Below, in pieces: positions 63,753 to 64,000 of a stretch of 64,000 nt of DNA (its first letter is position 1; every line of letters begins with the position of its first letter). Under the pieces are notes generated by a model that did no database searches, was not told where the DNA came from, and saw only the letters and a program-made list of their open reading frames with translations. The translations under genes and the position numbers were made by a program. The DNA is from Sulfurimicrobium lacus (GTDB lineage Bacteria > Pseudomonadota > Gammaproteobacteria > Burkholderiales > Sulfuricellaceae), in NCBI RefSeq assembly GCF_011764585.1, contig NZ_AP022853.1:186001-250000 (forward strand), in the 5' to 3' direction.

Positions 63753-64000
63753 ATGTCTGATTCGCCCCCTATCGTTCTCACTTTTGCCGCTGCCGACCCC
63801 ACTGGTGGCGCCGGTTTGCAGGCCGACCTGCTGACTTTGTCGAGCATGGGCTGCCACGCCTTGACCGTTATAACTGCCGTCACGGTGCAGGACACCGTGG
63901 GGGTGGAAGACGTGCATGCACTCGATGCCGAACTGGTCGCGGCACAGGCCCGCGCCGTGCTGGAAGACATGCCGGTCGCGGCGTTCAAGATCGGCATGCT
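63753..64000 (+). CDS. thiD: Hydroxymethylpyrimidine/phosphomethylpyrimidine kinase ThiD, 5' part
   Basis: The frame begins at ATG 63753 and runs off the right edge (82 codons). FAAADPTGGAGLQADL is the ThiD variant of the usual (A/S)GSDPSGGAG motif, followed by VITAVTVQDTVGV. It phosphorylates HMP and HMP-phosphate, completing the pyrimidine branch begun by ThiC. The C-terminus is outside the window. Confidence 0.92.
   Translation, partial: MSDSPPIVLTFAAADPTGGAGLQADLLTLSSMGCHALTVITAVTVQDTVGVEDVHALDAELVAAQARAVLEDMPVAAFKIGM

Overview
The window is a contiguous piece of a betaproteobacterial chromosome, mostly GC-rich. The gene content (PilGHIJL chemosensory operon, Mpl, YggX, Ppk1, Pcm, RhlE, and ThiC behind a TPP riboswitch) and gene order suggest a Nitrosomonadales/Sulfuricellaceae/Gallionellaceae-type organism. 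The genus cannot be fixed from the sequence alone.

Region 1-8946 is an accessory island. It starts inside a type III restriction-modification locus (mod/res). Next is a compact operon of a Lon-like AAA+ ATPase, a DEDDh exonuclease, two unknown small proteins and a HAD-fold protein, joined by short gaps or overlaps. A visibly AT-richer two-gene cassette (soluble protein plus a four-helix membrane protein) follows. The island ends in a structured, gene-poor stretch. The layout is that of a defence island, and both cassettes are candidates for undescribed systems.

Region 8947-20417 holds a bacteriohemerythrin, an outer-membrane beta-barrel protein and an orphan AAA+ ATPase with a palindrome plus three 10-bp iterons upstream. 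A minus-strand run follows: substrate-binding protein, desaturase, EamA transporter, metallo-beta-lactamase-fold hydrolase and an unknown protein. Its leader carries a recognisable guanidine-I (ykkC) riboswitch. An FAD oxidoreductase, a RelE/Phd toxin-antitoxin pair and MidA complete the region.

Region 20440-24921 is a four-gene signalling operon: outer-membrane protein, small periplasmic phosphate-binding-like protein, sensor kinase and HD-GYP response regulator. Region 25039-34888 is mostly housekeeping: pteridine reductase, TtcA, a TonB-like protein, an RNB ribonuclease, Mpl, ExoIII, a glutaredoxin-like protein and polyphosphate:AMP phosphotransferase. Region 35015-44998 covers envelope and polyphosphate functions: two glycosyltransferases, PAP2 phosphatase, DgkA, CYTH/CHAD protein, ParA-like ATPase, Ppk1, YggX and two LpxL-type acyltransferases.

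Region 45200-53250 carries RhlE followed by a 162-bp palindromic element; a pcm-rhodanese-tolC-yceH-DUF2784 run with a 269-bp MITE-like element wedged between rhodanese and tolC; TPP riboswitch-thiC; and uppP. Region 53302-62571 is the type IV pilus chemosensory operon pilG-pilH-pilI-pilJ-pilL/chpA. The window closes with a PstS-like binding protein and the start of thiD. No rRNA, tRNA, CRISPR array or intact insertion sequence was seen.
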